A DNA stretch of 64,000 nucleotides, taken from Halorubrum aquaticum (lineage in GTDB: Archaea; Halobacteriota; Halobacteria; Halobacteriales; Haloferacaceae). Below, piece after piece: positions 34,709 through 45,500 of the stretch; the stretch's first letter is position 1; every line of letters starts with the position of its first letter. The stretch spans positions 20,103 through 84,102 of the forward strand of contig NZ_FOPZ01000015.1 of assembly GCF_900113615.1 (NCBI RefSeq), written 5' to 3'. Position numbers and translations under genes: made by a program. Under the pieces are notes generated by a model. The model was not told the DNA's origin. It saw only the letters and a program-made list of their open reading frames with translations, and made no database searches.

Positions 34709-37174
34709 GTGTCACTCAACGCGCTCTTCGATACACCCGCGGTAAATTCTCCGTTCATCTCGTCCGGCAATCTCGCCGATGAAGAGCGACTAGTCCACTT
34801 CCCGGCCTCAACGAGAGTACACGCAGGCCTCCTCAACGCGATGGTAGAGCGTGGTCAGGATCTCGTCATCGTGACACCATCTGACAGATCCGAGTTTTTA
34901 CACCTCCACGCGCTTGAAGCTCTCTTTGGACCCAAGGTAGATGGTCGTAACGCGGTGTTTCTGCTCAGCTCCAACACGGCATTCCGCGAACGGTTCAGAC
35001 AACTGTCTCCGACGTCGATACGGCCACCACACGACAAATCTTGCTACGCGCGTGAGGAAACTCCGATAGCTAATGTGACGCAAGATGGATCCCTAGCGAC
35101 GGTCACGAAGAATCTCAATCATCCCGATAAGCCTGCACGGTTCCTCTTCTCGTACACGAGCACGCGCATTCCTTCGGACGATGTCGGAGATCGAATTCGA
35201 TGTGTGATCTATGACGACTCCGTAAAGTACGACGAAGAACGCCTCCTCCGATTACTGAAGTGGAAAAAGCGAAACGACGTGCCTGCGATAGTCTACTTCA
35301 CGAGTAATCCGACGTCAGACCTCGTGGAGAAACTACGAGGACGAGCATTCCTGTGGTCGTGGCCACCTCGGCTGTTGTCCGCCGTAGTCGAAAGTGATCT
35401 CAATAGTGGGAACGAGTGGATGCGTACCGACGAGGAGGTGAGTCCGACGACTCGACGTTCTCAGGTCGTCGCCAGACGAGAGCAGAACCGCGTTTCGGGC
35501 CTCTCTATCGACGTTCATACGTGTGGCGACGGAGAAATTCTCAAGGCACTAAAACGAGCGAACAACCGCCGAGCGAAGTTCGAGTACTTGACGCGGGAGT
35601 TGGATGCGGACATCCTCAAGCGTGGGCAGCAACTTATACGATACGCTCTGGGGAGTTTCCGCGAACTCTTGACACCTCTCGACGTGGCCGACTTTCATTC
35701 ACGGCGGACGACGATATCGAGCCGACTCGCGCAACTCGATCGATTCGCGGGACGCATCGCATCTGACCCAGAAGCTAATCCCGCAACTGGCACGTTCCGT
35801 GACGTAGTCTCGGCTCTTGAAGAGTTAGAGGATATTTGGGACGATGTGCCTGCGAGCAACAAGAAGCAGGGCGTGTTAGTTAACAACCTGCTCTACGGTG
35901 CGCTGGACAGAGGAGACTCGATTTCTGTCATTACCGCGACAGAGAGTCAACAGCAGGCACTCACGATGTTCCTCCAGTCTGAGCACGCTTCCCTCTACCG
36001 TGACCTGGGTGATGACCTCTCGATACACGACACTCACAGTGTTCGCTCGGCCGATCCCACGGACCACGTCGTCCTCTACGGTGCACTCCGGTGGGCCGAC
36101 CGCGATCTCCTCCGGACCGATGTCGCAACTGACGCTGTCGTCTTAGCGTATCCGATCGAGATGGGGCTCCTCCACTCACAAGTTGACGCCGTGGAGAATT
36201 CTTTCAAATCGATTGCGGATGCCCCGTTCTGGAGCGTGATCGACAAGCTGACTCACCTCACTACGGAGGAACCCGCAGATGTCGAACGTGTGGACATTGA
36301 CCTGCCCGAGTACGAAGAGCCCAGTACGAGCGATCTCGGTGGGGACATCTCCGTAGACGAGGCCGAAGGAGAAGACTTGGGTAATATCGTTCGAGGGTAC
36401 GAGACCGATTACGAGGATAGTGAAGAGTTCGACCCGACCGAGTACGAGACGTCTGCCACGAAACAGACGACCTCCTCCGGCGGATGGACCGAGACCGACT
36501 GTCTTGACGTCCACTTTGACGAAGGCCTGTCCATGTACCTCCGGAAGGACACCGAAGTGTATTCGGTGCGCGAGGGCCACGACAAACTGTTCAAGAAGAA
36601 CGCCTCACGGCTCAAGAAACACGACGTTGTCGTCCACTTGGAGGACACCGACGAGATACGTGAGGAACTGTACGCGTTGATCCGTGAACGTGGCGACGTC
36701 GGGCTGTACTACTACGCGAACCTGTGGAAAGTGAATCTAGAAGCTGCCTTGGAGGAGACCGGCGACGACCTGGACGATTTCGTGGAGAAAATCGAACAAC
36801 AGGGTCTCGACAAGGGACACGGTACCTACGAGCGGTGGTACAAGATGGAGGTCCATCGGACGCGGTCGAAGAAGAGCTTCTGGGCCATCGCCGAAGCGTA
36901 CGATCTCGAAGGTGTGAAAGAGAACTTCAGCCAGGTATGGAACGCCGTTCAGGAGATGGAGACGATATACGGTCGTCTGAAGAAAGCACTCCGGCAGACA
37001 GCACTTCGGTCTGCCGCCGACGGAACACTTGACGACGTAATGCTTTCGGAGAGTCCAGACATCCGCCTCAGCGACTTCGAGATCGGGAAGTACCTCTATA
37101 GGATGGAAGTCCACTCGATAGAGGACGGTGTTGAGACCAAGAGTTCTCAGATCGGTCGGTTGCGTGGGGCCTAA
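34709..37174 (+). CDS. drmE: DrmE-like protein 1 (DISARM class 2)
   Basis: 821 residues from a GTG start, placed about 27 nt after a TATA-like element. The architecture is that of a degenerate SF2-helicase fold: strand VIVTPSDRSEF, RFLFSYTSTRIPSDDVG, a Walker-B-like VIYDDSVKYDEE (about residue 167), VPAIVYFTS in the position of motif III, and a second RecA-like half (SISVITATESQQQALTMFL, DHVVLYGALRW, VVLAYPIEMGLLHSQ). No Walker-A GKS/T is seen. A long C-terminal helical domain follows (ARSRLKK-type start, RSKKSFWAIAEAYDLEGV, SPDIRLSDFEIGKYLYRMEV). DrmE is the class-2-specific DISARM component of unknown role. Paralogous to the protein at 39827 over its full length. Confidence 0.75.
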   Translation: MSLNALFDTPAVNSPFISSGNLADEERLVHFPASTRVHAGLLNAMVERGQDLVIVTPSDRSEFLHLHALEALFGPKVDGRNAVFLLSSNTAFRERFRQLSPTSIRPPHDKSCYAREETPIANVTQDGSLATVTKNLNHPDKPARFLFSYTSTRIPSDDVGDRIRCVIYDDSVKYDEERLLRLLKWKKRNDVPAIVYFTSNPTSDLVEKLRGRAFLWSWPPRLLSAVVESDLNSGNEWMRTDEEVSPTTRRSQVVARREQNRVSGLSIDVHTCGDGEILKALKRANNRRAKFEYLTRELDADILKRGQQLIRYALGSFRELLTPLDVADFHSRRTTISSRLAQLDRFAGRIASDPEANPATGTFRDVVSALEELEDIWDDVPASNKKQGVLVNNLLYGALDRGDSISVITATESQQQALTMFLQSEHASLYRDLGDDLSIHDTHSVRSADPTDHVVLYGALRWADRDLLRTDVATDAVVLAYPIEMGLLHSQVDAVENSFKSIADAPFWSVIDKLTHLTTEEPADVERVDIDLPEYEEPSTSDLGGDISVDEAEGEDLGNIVRGYETDYEDSEEFDPTEYETSATKQTTSSGGWTETDCLDVHFDEGLSMYLRKDTEVYSVREGHDKLFKKNASRLKKHDVVVHLEDTDEIREELYALIRERGDVGLYYYANLWKVNLEAALEETGDDLDDFVEKIEQQGLDKGHGTYERWYKMEVHRTRSKKSFWAIAEAYDLEGVKENFSQVWNAVQEMETIYGRLKKALRQTALRSAADGTLDDVMLSESPDIRLSDFEIGKYLYRMEVHSIEDGVETKSSQIGRLRGA

Positions 37175-37299
37175 TTGCCCCGTATTCTTTCTGGCATGTC
37201 CAAAACCCAGCCTAGAAGAATAGTGGCTCGTCATCCCGCTGCTCTACCATTATCAGCAATTGCTAAAAGTTTACAAGTGCCACCTGTGAACTCAAATTA

Positions 37300-39732
37300 A
37301 TGAGTTTGGGGGCGGACGTCGTTGAGGGTGTGATCTCTCGGTTCAGCAATAGCGGAAATGCGATGCTCCAAACTGATGACGGTGAAGAATGGAACGTGGG
37401 CCCATTACCAGCGTCCGCTGAGGGGGAGAGAATTAGGGCGAAGGTTATTGACAGTTTATGGGCTGTTTGTGTGGAGCGGCCCTACGCTAACAAGGAATAT
37501 TTGGAGGAGATGCGTTCTCGAACAGATCTTTCACAGCAGGAATTACAACTATCAAATACTGGATCTACAGCACCAGTAGAAGACGTAGGGGAGGTATTCC
37601 AAGTAACTTACAGCTCAAATACCGATTTTTCAGAATACGACGGCGGAAAGCCGATATATGTAAACTTGCCTCAAGTTCTTGAAGGTCTAAACTTCGGGGA
37701 TCAACTACCGGCACGGATAATCTTCGTAAGACGTGGTATCGCAGTGGCTGTTCCAGCTCTTGACTCGTTGTCCTTCGGCGAGATCGCCGCAGGAGATATT
37801 GTAGAAGTGGAAGTTGAAGAAACGATCAGCGATGGAGAGGGAATTGTGGGGTTTGAGTCACGGCGTGGGCTGCCTGTCGTGTCCTCTGACGTTGTCGGAT
37901 TCCAGGGTGCAACGTTGAAACTCGGTGTTGTGGACGTGTTCAATAGTCACGTAGCCGTTAGCCCGTCTGTTCTGCCCGAGGGAAGTCTACCCACAATTGG
38001 TGAAGTACTCCTTGTGGACATAGTACGGTCGTTATCGGACGGAACGGCGAGGGGTTTGTACGAGAGAATTCCGACAGTCACTCCCGACTCGCTCGGATGT
38101 TTCGGTGTTTCCGACCCATTCAAAATGGCGGTCACAGGATACAGCGAACGCGGGGTCTCTGTAAGTGTAGAGGCAGTACCGAAGGAGAAACGACCTGATA
38201 TCGGAGATACTGTAGAGTGCACAGTGATCACACCGTATAAGGATGGAACTTTTTGTAGGGTTGAGGACTTCCCGGTGTGGGTTTCAGACACAGTTCCGAC
38301 GCCAGTATCTTCTTTTCAACTGTCTATCCTCGGCGTGACCCCGTCACATCTAGTGGGGAGCATAGCTCAACTACCTACGATATGCGATCTTGAAGAGGGA
38401 GATTCCCTCTCCGTAGAGATTCAATTTGAGGACGAGAACGACGGCATTGGGTTGTATAGTGGAGCTCCGATTGTAGTTCCCGATGGACGAGAACTTAAGG
38501 GGAAGAGAGCCAGATTCGGAGTTGAAGAGGTGAGGGACGCGTCTGTTGTCGTCGGTGTAAACGCGTTAGATGATGTACCGAAGGTGAATGAAGTTGTTAC
38601 CCTCCCGAACGAAGGTCGGCAAGGTGGTCGTATCTGTGTCGTGGATAGTCTCCCGTTCGTCCTCCCACCTGGTAGTGACTGGCCGTCGGGAGACGTACGA
38701 CTAGGGGTTAGCGAGGTGGCACCTATGGGGATTAAACTAAGTGTAGCAGACCTCCCGCCAGAGCACCGCCCCGACAAAGGAGACGAAATAGAAGTATGTT
38801 ACTCAGATATTGACCCACATACGGCGATGACACTGATAGATGGGGTTCCTGTTCAAATTCCACAGTACGAGTGGTCTTTCCACGGCCCTCTCCGGTTAGG
38901 AGTGAGTCAAGTACGGTCAAACTGTGTTGCCTGTTCGGTCGGTGGTTTGTCGTCGGTTCCTGCTCCTGGGGAACGCGCCACTGCAACTATTGACGAAGCC
39001 ACAGAGGATGGTTGTGGTGGCAGAGTAAACAAAGTGCCGACCTTCTTTCCTCGAATGAATTCCTTATCCAGGGATGATACCGAAGTATTACTTATTGACG
39101 TTGACGAGGATTTCCTCGTCGCTGTGGAGATCAATTCTATTGCGAGAGATCTTGATGTGGAGAACGCGACTCTCGTTGCGTACTACAGGGAGCTCCTACA
39201 TGCGAAAGAGTGTTGGGAGGATGATGAATTTTACGAGGCGAGAGAATATTGTCAAGCGGCTAGAGAATTAGTGACGGGCGACAATGACATTGCTGAGCTT
39301 CTCCGTCTGGATGCGAGAAGACACGAGATTATTTTGGCGGGTGAGCAAGTCAGAAGAGAACGGGGGGCAGGAGAGGCGAGAAAAATAGTAAAGGAGATGA
39401 TTGAATCGTTCGTTGAGTCAAATGGGCCCGTCACTGAATCTCTAGTTGATGAGTTACAGGCATACCGGTTAGTCCTTGACGCGTACCGAAGTTCTGATAG
39501 CGAATCACGTGTCACAATCAGTAAAGGATATCTTATTGCCGTCGTGCGAAAGATGACCGATGCGAGGAACAGAGAAGAAAATCGATGGAAGAGCGTCACT
39601 CCTCATCCAGTAATCTCAACTCTGTTAGCGAGAATACGTCTACCGTCCGTGCCAGCTGCAGGGAAGATTAACGAAATCGTCTCTGACACTCCTGAATACT
39701 GGCCGTTCTTGACACTCTCGGAACTCACGTGA
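37300..39732 (+). CDS. Large protein of tandem TRAM/OB-like beta-repeats, unknown
   Basis: 810 residues; TATA-like agtttac about 30 nt upstream. I do not recognise it as a known DISARM component. The first 60 residues (VVEGVISRFSNSGNAMLQTDDGEEWNVG, then GERIRAKVIDSLWAV) look like a TRAM/S1-type nucleic-acid-binding barrel. About eight more units of 60-70 residues follow at roughly 93-155, 157-225, 230-295, 298-358, 364-425, 427-490, 491-552 and 554-615. Each has the pattern PxxGDxxxV, a GxP-VxVP turn, xxLGVxxV and a closing hydrophobic strand (examples: KLGVVDVFNSHVAVS, RLGVSEVAPMGIKLSV, RLGVSQVRSNCVACSV). A helical C-terminal domain occupies 616-800. Lower GC than the flanking genes. It lies between two drmE paralogues, suggesting a joint role, possibly as a nucleic-acid-binding scaffold; that is inference. 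Confidence 0.7.
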   Translation: MSLGADVVEGVISRFSNSGNAMLQTDDGEEWNVGPLPASAEGERIRAKVIDSLWAVCVERPYANKEYLEEMRSRTDLSQQELQLSNTGSTAPVEDVGEVFQVTYSSNTDFSEYDGGKPIYVNLPQVLEGLNFGDQLPARIIFVRRGIAVAVPALDSLSFGEIAAGDIVEVEVEETISDGEGIVGFESRRGLPVVSSDVVGFQGATLKLGVVDVFNSHVAVSPSVLPEGSLPTIGEVLLVDIVRSLSDGTARGLYERIPTVTPDSLGCFGVSDPFKMAVTGYSERGVSVSVEAVPKEKRPDIGDTVECTVITPYKDGTFCRVEDFPVWVSDTVPTPVSSFQLSILGVTPSHLVGSIAQLPTICDLEEGDSLSVEIQFEDENDGIGLYSGAPIVVPDGRELKGKRARFGVEEVRDASVVVGVNALDDVPKVNEVVTLPNEGRQGGRICVVDSLPFVLPPGSDWPSGDVRLGVSEVAPMGIKLSVADLPPEHRPDKGDEIEVCYSDIDPHTAMTLIDGVPVQIPQYEWSFHGPLRLGVSQVRSNCVACSVGGLSSVPAPGERATATIDEATEDGCGGRVNKVPTFFPRMNSLSRDDTEVLLIDVDEDFLVAVEINSIARDLDVENATLVAYYRELLHAKECWEDDEFYEAREYCQAARELVTGDNDIAELLRLDARRHEIILAGEQVRRERGAGEARKIVKEMIESFVESNGPVTESLVDELQAYRLVLDAYRSSDSESRVTISKGYLIAVVRKMTDARNREENRWKSVTPHPVISTLLARIRLPSVPAAGKINEIVSDTPEYWPFLTLSELT

Positions 39733-39826
39733 GTGGACACTGGTAATTAACGGGCGTCAATAATCTGGTTCGGTTACGACTTACTCCAGGACAAGAGATA
39801 TCAGAGAGAACTTTGTTGTCTGCGGT

Positions 39827-42268
39827 ATGTCGTTCACGGACGGTCTCCGGAAGCCTGCTCTCCCTCTACCGACGATTGACACCGGAGCGCTCTCACGTGA
39901 CGGACGGCCGATTGATGTACTTCAGACGACTAGACTACACTCGTCGTTAATCCGTCGCAGCATCACCACCGGTTCAGAGTTGTGTGTAGTGAATCCGACG
40001 GCGAAGTCCGAGCAGCTCTCCGTTATTGCTGCTGACGTCTTGACCGCGACAACTGGTGAGGAACGAGATATGGTGTTCGTACTGAGTTCGGACACTCAGA
40101 TTAGGGAGAAGTTCCGAGCGTTCACTCCACCAGGGTCTCCCTCTGAGGACTCACTTAGTGAAATTGAGTGGCCGGTAGCGAATGTGGATGCAGAAGGTTA
40201 TTTATCGAGAGTGACAGGTGACCCCGATGGCCCCGTCCCTAGATTCCTCTTCACCTATACGAGTAAACGGATTCCGACGGACACAGTTGGGTCGCGTGTC
40301 GCTTGTGTTTTGTACGACGACACGGTGAAGTTCACCGAAGAGCGGTTAGCAGAGCTTAGGGAGTGGCGGAACCAGAACGGAATTCCGGCGATTTCGTACT
40401 TCACGAGTGACCCGTTGAGTGACCTCTTTGACATCGTGTCTAATCAAGCGTCCGTATGGTGTTGGCCTACAGAACTGATTCGAGAGGCAACGGACACTGA
40501 CAGTCGCCGTAGAGACTCCCTTTCACTCTTCAACACCGGCACAAATTCACGACACAAGATAACCCGTGTAGAGGATCAACTCAGGAATCGCGCGTTAGGT
40601 GTCTCAATCGAGGTACACGCACCAGGCGGAGATACAGTTGAAGGACTCCTAGAAAACGTGCAATCGGCTCGTTTTGAGTTTGAGAAACTGGTGCGAGAGA
40701 TGGACGAGGATACGCTCTGGCGTGCTCGAAGTAGTCTGCGCTACGCTGTTCGGCAAATTGAAGAGCTCCTGTCTCCGCTAGATATCGCAGAAGCGCACTC
40801 AAGGCGCTCGCTGTCGGCGCGTGTCAATCAGCTTGAACGCTACGCGTCACGTATAGGCTCAGATTCACGCGCATCACCAGCGGCAGGAACCTACAGGGAT
40901 GCCGTTTCTGAGATTAGAGAATTGGCGGATCGATGGCCAGACGTGCCGGTTGGGGAGAAAAAAGAAGGACAGATCGTATCACTCCTTATAGAAATCGCAG
41001 ACAAAGACGAGAGCGTCATTATAGTTGCTCCGACAGGAAACGCAGCGCAAGCGGTCGTGACTCACCTACAAACAGAGTACAGATCACTATACAATGACCT
41101 CGGTGAATCGCTTCAAGTTCACGACGCAAAAAGTGTTCGAACGACAGAACCTGTAGAACACATGATTCTCTACGGTGCTCCTCGGTATGATCAGCGGTCA
41201 CTGCTCCGCTTAGCCATTGCCCCCCACGTCATCATCCTTGCTTACCCATCTGAGCTCAGATTGCTCAATAGCCAAGTTGAATCGCTGAATGAGACGTTTG
41301 AGGAAGTTTCGCGTCGGTCTGATTGGGATCTAGTGGCTGAAGTAACTGAGGCAGCTTGCGGTGGCGAGATGACACCGTCGCCGGAGCTAGTTCAGGTCAC
41401 CGTCCCTGATCCAGAAACGGGATCCAGAAGCGACCTTGTGCAAGACATAGATTTTCGAGGAAGAGAAGCCGAGGAAGATTTAGCAGAGTTAGTACGTACG
41501 TTCGATCCCGACTATCAGACCCCCAGTGAAGACCCAATCGGAGACGGTACAAATGAAGCCAATACTAATCACAACTCCAGGACCACTTGCACTGTCTTAC
41601 GGGTGGAACGGGGCGGAAAAGTATACTCCAGGCCGAACGAACAGGTCTCAATCCTACGGTCAGACCACGGAGAAGTATTCACTAAGAAGGCTGAGAACGT
41701 TCGCCCAGGTGATGTCATCCTCCACTTTAGAGATACTGATCTGATGCGAGACAGTCTTTACGATCTGATACGAGAGCGCGGTGATGCACAGCTCGCCTTT
41801 TACGCGAGTAGTTGGCGTGTTCTACTCAAGAGAGCTATCGAAGATCGAGGTGACGGACTTGACGATTTCATCAGGCAGGTGGAACAGCACTTGGACGAAG
41901 GCGACCAAAAGACACGACAGACCTACCGAAACTGGTACAATCAGGACGTGAGTCGCACACGCTCTAAGAATAGTATGTTAGCAATCGCCGAGGCGTACGA
42001 ACTAGACTTCGTCGTTGAGAACCTCGATACTGTGTGGAGTGCGGTACATCAAATGGAGAATCTCTATCGGAAACTCAGAGAAGCGTTGGAGGAACACATG
42101 CTACAAGCAGCGACAAATGGTGAGTTTGAAGACGTAGTAGTCAGTGAGTCGCCCGAGATCCGTTTGAGTGACTTTGATGTGGACAGACACCTCCTCCGGC
42201 TCACTGTCGAGTCTGTGAACAATGAGGAGAGCGTCCCCACGTATAAGATCGGACACGCAGAACTCTAA
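39827..42268 (+). CDS. drmE: DrmE-like protein 2 (DISARM class 2)
   Basis: 813 residues. Collinear with the DrmE-like protein at 34709: same N-terminal strand (ELCVVNPTAKSEQLSV), RFLFTYTSKRIPTDTVG, VLYDDTVKFTEERL as Walker-B-like motif, IPAISYFTSDPLSDL, second half SVIIVAPTGNAAQAVVTHL and HMILYGAPRYDQRSLL, and the C-terminal SPEIRLSDFDVDRHLLRLTVESV. The two proteins differ throughout, so the duplication is old or they arrived separately. Codon use is more AT-rich than in paralogue 1. It is followed by drmA after a 288-base gap. The role of DrmE in DISARM is not known to me. Confidence 0.75.
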   Translation: MSFTDGLRKPALPLPTIDTGALSRDGRPIDVLQTTRLHSSLIRRSITTGSELCVVNPTAKSEQLSVIAADVLTATTGEERDMVFVLSSDTQIREKFRAFTPPGSPSEDSLSEIEWPVANVDAEGYLSRVTGDPDGPVPRFLFTYTSKRIPTDTVGSRVACVLYDDTVKFTEERLAELREWRNQNGIPAISYFTSDPLSDLFDIVSNQASVWCWPTELIREATDTDSRRRDSLSLFNTGTNSRHKITRVEDQLRNRALGVSIEVHAPGGDTVEGLLENVQSARFEFEKLVREMDEDTLWRARSSLRYAVRQIEELLSPLDIAEAHSRRSLSARVNQLERYASRIGSDSRASPAAGTYRDAVSEIRELADRWPDVPVGEKKEGQIVSLLIEIADKDESVIIVAPTGNAAQAVVTHLQTEYRSLYNDLGESLQVHDAKSVRTTEPVEHMILYGAPRYDQRSLLRLAIAPHVIILAYPSELRLLNSQVESLNETFEEVSRRSDWDLVAEVTEAACGGEMTPSPELVQVTVPDPETGSRSDLVQDIDFRGREAEEDLAELVRTFDPDYQTPSEDPIGDGTNEANTNHNSRTTCTVLRVERGGKVYSRPNEQVSILRSDHGEVFTKKAENVRPGDVILHFRDTDLMRDSLYDLIRERGDAQLAFYASSWRVLLKRAIEDRGDGLDDFIRQVEQHLDEGDQKTRQTYRNWYNQDVSRTRSKNSMLAIAEAYELDFVVENLDTVWSAVHQMENLYRKLREALEEHMLQAATNGEFEDVVVSESPEIRLSDFDVDRHLLRLTVESVNNEESVPTYKIGHAEL

Positions 42269-42318
42269 CTTCAATAGATTTGTTGCTACGATAGCTCTTG
42301 CGCGGACTCTTGGACTCT

Positions 42319-42522
42319 CTATAGTTCGTCAAACTCGGGCGGGGCACAACTATCCTGGTCATCTATCTGCTCAACAAATCCTGGCCAAAGGTACGCCGGC
42401 CGTACTGTCGCTGATACAGGCACGTGATTCTCACCATTTAGGTACTGTAACTCAATAACACACAGTGGAAAATCTGTATCAACAAGCGAGATGTCTTTGC
42501 GGCTCCAATCGCACTTGTCCAC
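42319..42522 (-). CDS. Possible small antisense-strand protein (67 residues)
   Basis: The 288-base gap between drmE-like 2 and drmA holds this minus-strand frame, which does not have the arginine-rich look of shadow frames: it reads MDKCDWSRKDISLVDTDF and includes LCVIELQYLNGENHVPVSA and YLWPGFVEQIDDQD. Its start would overlap the drmA promoter, giving divergent transcription. No family recognised and no homologue seen here; it could be chance. Confidence 0.25.
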   Translation of the reverse strand: MDKCDWSRKDISLVDTDFPLCVIELQYLNGENHVPVSATVRPAYLWPGFVEQIDDQDSCAPPEFDEL

Positions 42523-42523
42523 C

Positions 42524-42531
42524 TAAACTTA
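42524..42531 (+). promoter_or_regulatory. TATA-like box of drmA
   Basis: taaactta centred about 29 nt before the drmA ATG, which suggests that drmABC has its own leaderless promoter separate from the drmE genes. Confidence 0.45.
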
Positions 42532-42556
42532 TGACACTCTGTCGTGATGAGAGCAT

Positions 42557-45500
42557 ATGGGACTCGGGCCGCGCGAAATTCCACCTAAATCTGATTCTCG
42601 TCAGTACGCTCGACCACCGGACGACGCATACGAGATAACAGAAGACGACAAGGAGTACCAGCGGCACCAAGCTGTCAATAACGTCCTCCTGGAACGACTC
42701 GTCGAACGGATTACTGGGCAGGGCGAGTACGGTGAAACGGTCTACGACGTTAACCCAAAGGATCAGTTCTTCGCAGGTGCGTTAGCGAGTCAGTATCAGT
42801 ACCGCGAAGCTCAGGAATCCGACGACGCGTTCGGGAACATCGCTACACGAGTTGCACCCTTCACTATGGGGCTCCAGTTTAAGCTCCCAGGGTCAGTTCC
42901 AGACGACGAGACGGTGGAGATCAATCCTACTGCCAAGGTATACTATCGCCGTCTACCAACTTACGAGGAACAACAGGAGTTCGGCGGGCCGGTCGGATTC
43001 GATCCGGAGATAGCCGAGGACGACGCACTCACGCCAGCTGAAGAGGACGAAGACTCCGAGGTGGAGGACGCCGAAGACGAAGACACCGCTGGATACGCTG
43101 GGGACGACGGATCGCTAGAGGAACTGCGACCGGTGTACGAACGAGTCCAGATTGACGTCGGCCCTCTTACAGTCACTGCGGGCGAACTGAAGCGTGCGGC
43201 GCAATCCGATGGTGAGCTACCCCCACTCACGGACGACGATGCGGTGACGGATGCGATGGAGACCTACCGACAAGACGAACGCCGTTACCGGGAGCCCGAT
43301 CCGCCAGAAGAGGTAGACCGTCGTAACGAGGACAAGATTCCGGAAACTGCTCTGGAAGACGAGGAAACCTTCGAGGCGTTCTTAGAACAACGATTCAGTG
43401 GAGACACGCCGACCCCGGTGTGGGATTTCGAGATATCACTCACAGCCCAATACGACGACGACGACATTATCGTCTCCGTCTCCTTCGTGAACAAACACGG
43501 TGTCGGGTACCCAGACGCACTCGACCCGAAAGGGGAGGAGTGGCGGGCGTTCCTCTTCGACGTCAACACCGACGTCTCTGTTGAGGAGACTCCGATCGAA
43601 CCGTTCGTCTCAGACGAGATCAGGAACGAGTACCACTACGACCCCGAGATGGACGGTCTCGGACGCAACTGTAGCGTCGAACGGACCGATCCCACCACGA
43701 TAGAGACGGTGACCGTCCCGATTCACGAGCAGCGAAAGTATCGTAGCCGAGAGACGCTCTCTGCTCCGTTCAGTGACTTCGCGTGGGGGACTATCGAGAC
43801 CCACTTGGATCGCATCTCTCGGGAGATGGTGGAAGCCCGGGAACAGTACGAGTCGATACGCTCCGAGATCCTTAACGACCGGAGCGACGAAGCACGCGAG
43901 AAGTTCGACGAGAACTTGGAGGCGTTCGAGAAGGAACGACGGCGCTTTGACCAAGGTCGGAAGCTCATCCGGGACGACGTGGGCCACAGTCGAGCGGCGT
44001 TCAAGTTCATGAACCAGACATTCGACCAGATGGGGGAGAAGTACGAGGAGTGGTACCTCTTCCAGATCATCTACATCGTCATGGCCATCCCGGACATCGT
44101 GGCCCAAACCGAAGATATCGACGCGGAGGACCACTGCTTAGACGAGGTTGACGTGATCTACTTCCCTACCGGTGGTGGGAAGACCGAGGCGTATCTCGGC
44201 CTCGTCGTCTTCACCGCGTTCCGAGATCGACTCCGGGGAAAAGCTCACGGAACGACGGCGCTCACGAAGTTTCCTCTCCGGCTACTCTCCCTACAGCAAC
44301 TCCAGCGTATCGCGGACGTCTTCGCGCAAGCGGAACTGATCCGCCGTCGTGAGTGCCCTGACACCGACGAGTTCAGCCTCGGGTACTTCGTCGGGAGCGG
44401 GAACACTCCGAACCAATTGATGGAGACGGATGACGACGGCAACCTTACCGACAACATCCGTCTGGTGAAAGAGGAAGACAGTCGATACGCAGAGAAGTGG
44501 AAGATCGTGACGACGTGTCCGTTCTGTGGTGAGGACGCCATTGAACTGGACGGCGACTACGACCGGATGCGCCTCCTCCACATCTGTACGAACGACGACT
44601 GCGACGAAGAGGAGCTCCCCATCTACGTGACCGACCGAGAGGTCTATCGATACGCTCCAACCTTCGTGGTGAGCACTATCGACAAGATCGCGGTTGTCGG
44701 AATGCAACGTCGGTTCCGTACTCTCTTCGGACGGTTGAAGAAACGCTGTCCGAAGCACGGCTTCTCGGGAGAGAATCGATGCTTGGTGGCGAACCGGGGA
44801 TACTCACGGTACAGCTGCGACGAAGACGTAGAGGACGTTGATGCAGTAGACCCACCCTCTATCCTGATTCAGGACGAACTCCACTTGCTCCGTGAGGAGT
44901 TCGGTGCGTTCGATTCCCACTACGAGACGTTCCTCCAAGAGTGGGCCAACAGGGTCGGTGACGGCTGGGACATCAAGAATGTCACCGCGACGGCGACGAT
45001 CAAGGGTGCCGAAAACCAGGTTCACGCCCTCTACTGGAAGGACGTGAACACCTACCCCTCTCCGGGCCCGCTCCTCAAACAGTCGTTCTACGCGTACGAA
45101 GATCCCCATCGACTCGGTCGCCGCATCGTTGGCTCGGTCCCTCACAACGTATCGCGGACGTACGCGTTGGTCGAAGTTCTTCGAGAGTACGCGGATATTA
45201 TCCAGCACTACCAGCGGAACCCGGACAAACTCCCGACGGCGTTAGAACGGGAACACCACCGAACGACACCGTACGGGGAGGTCGTCAACCTTGATCTCCC
45301 CGACGACGATTCGGAGAGACGGAACGTTGTCCTGGAGATCTTGGAGTACTACGATACGCAAGTCGCGTACAACATCCAGAAGGTGGACAGCGACCGTCTC
45401 CAGCGTGCCGTTCCCTCCATGATCAACCCGTGGCTGGAAACACGAGATGAGGAGCGCGACGCGCTGAACTCCGTAGTGATGAGCGGTGAGACGGGGTTCG

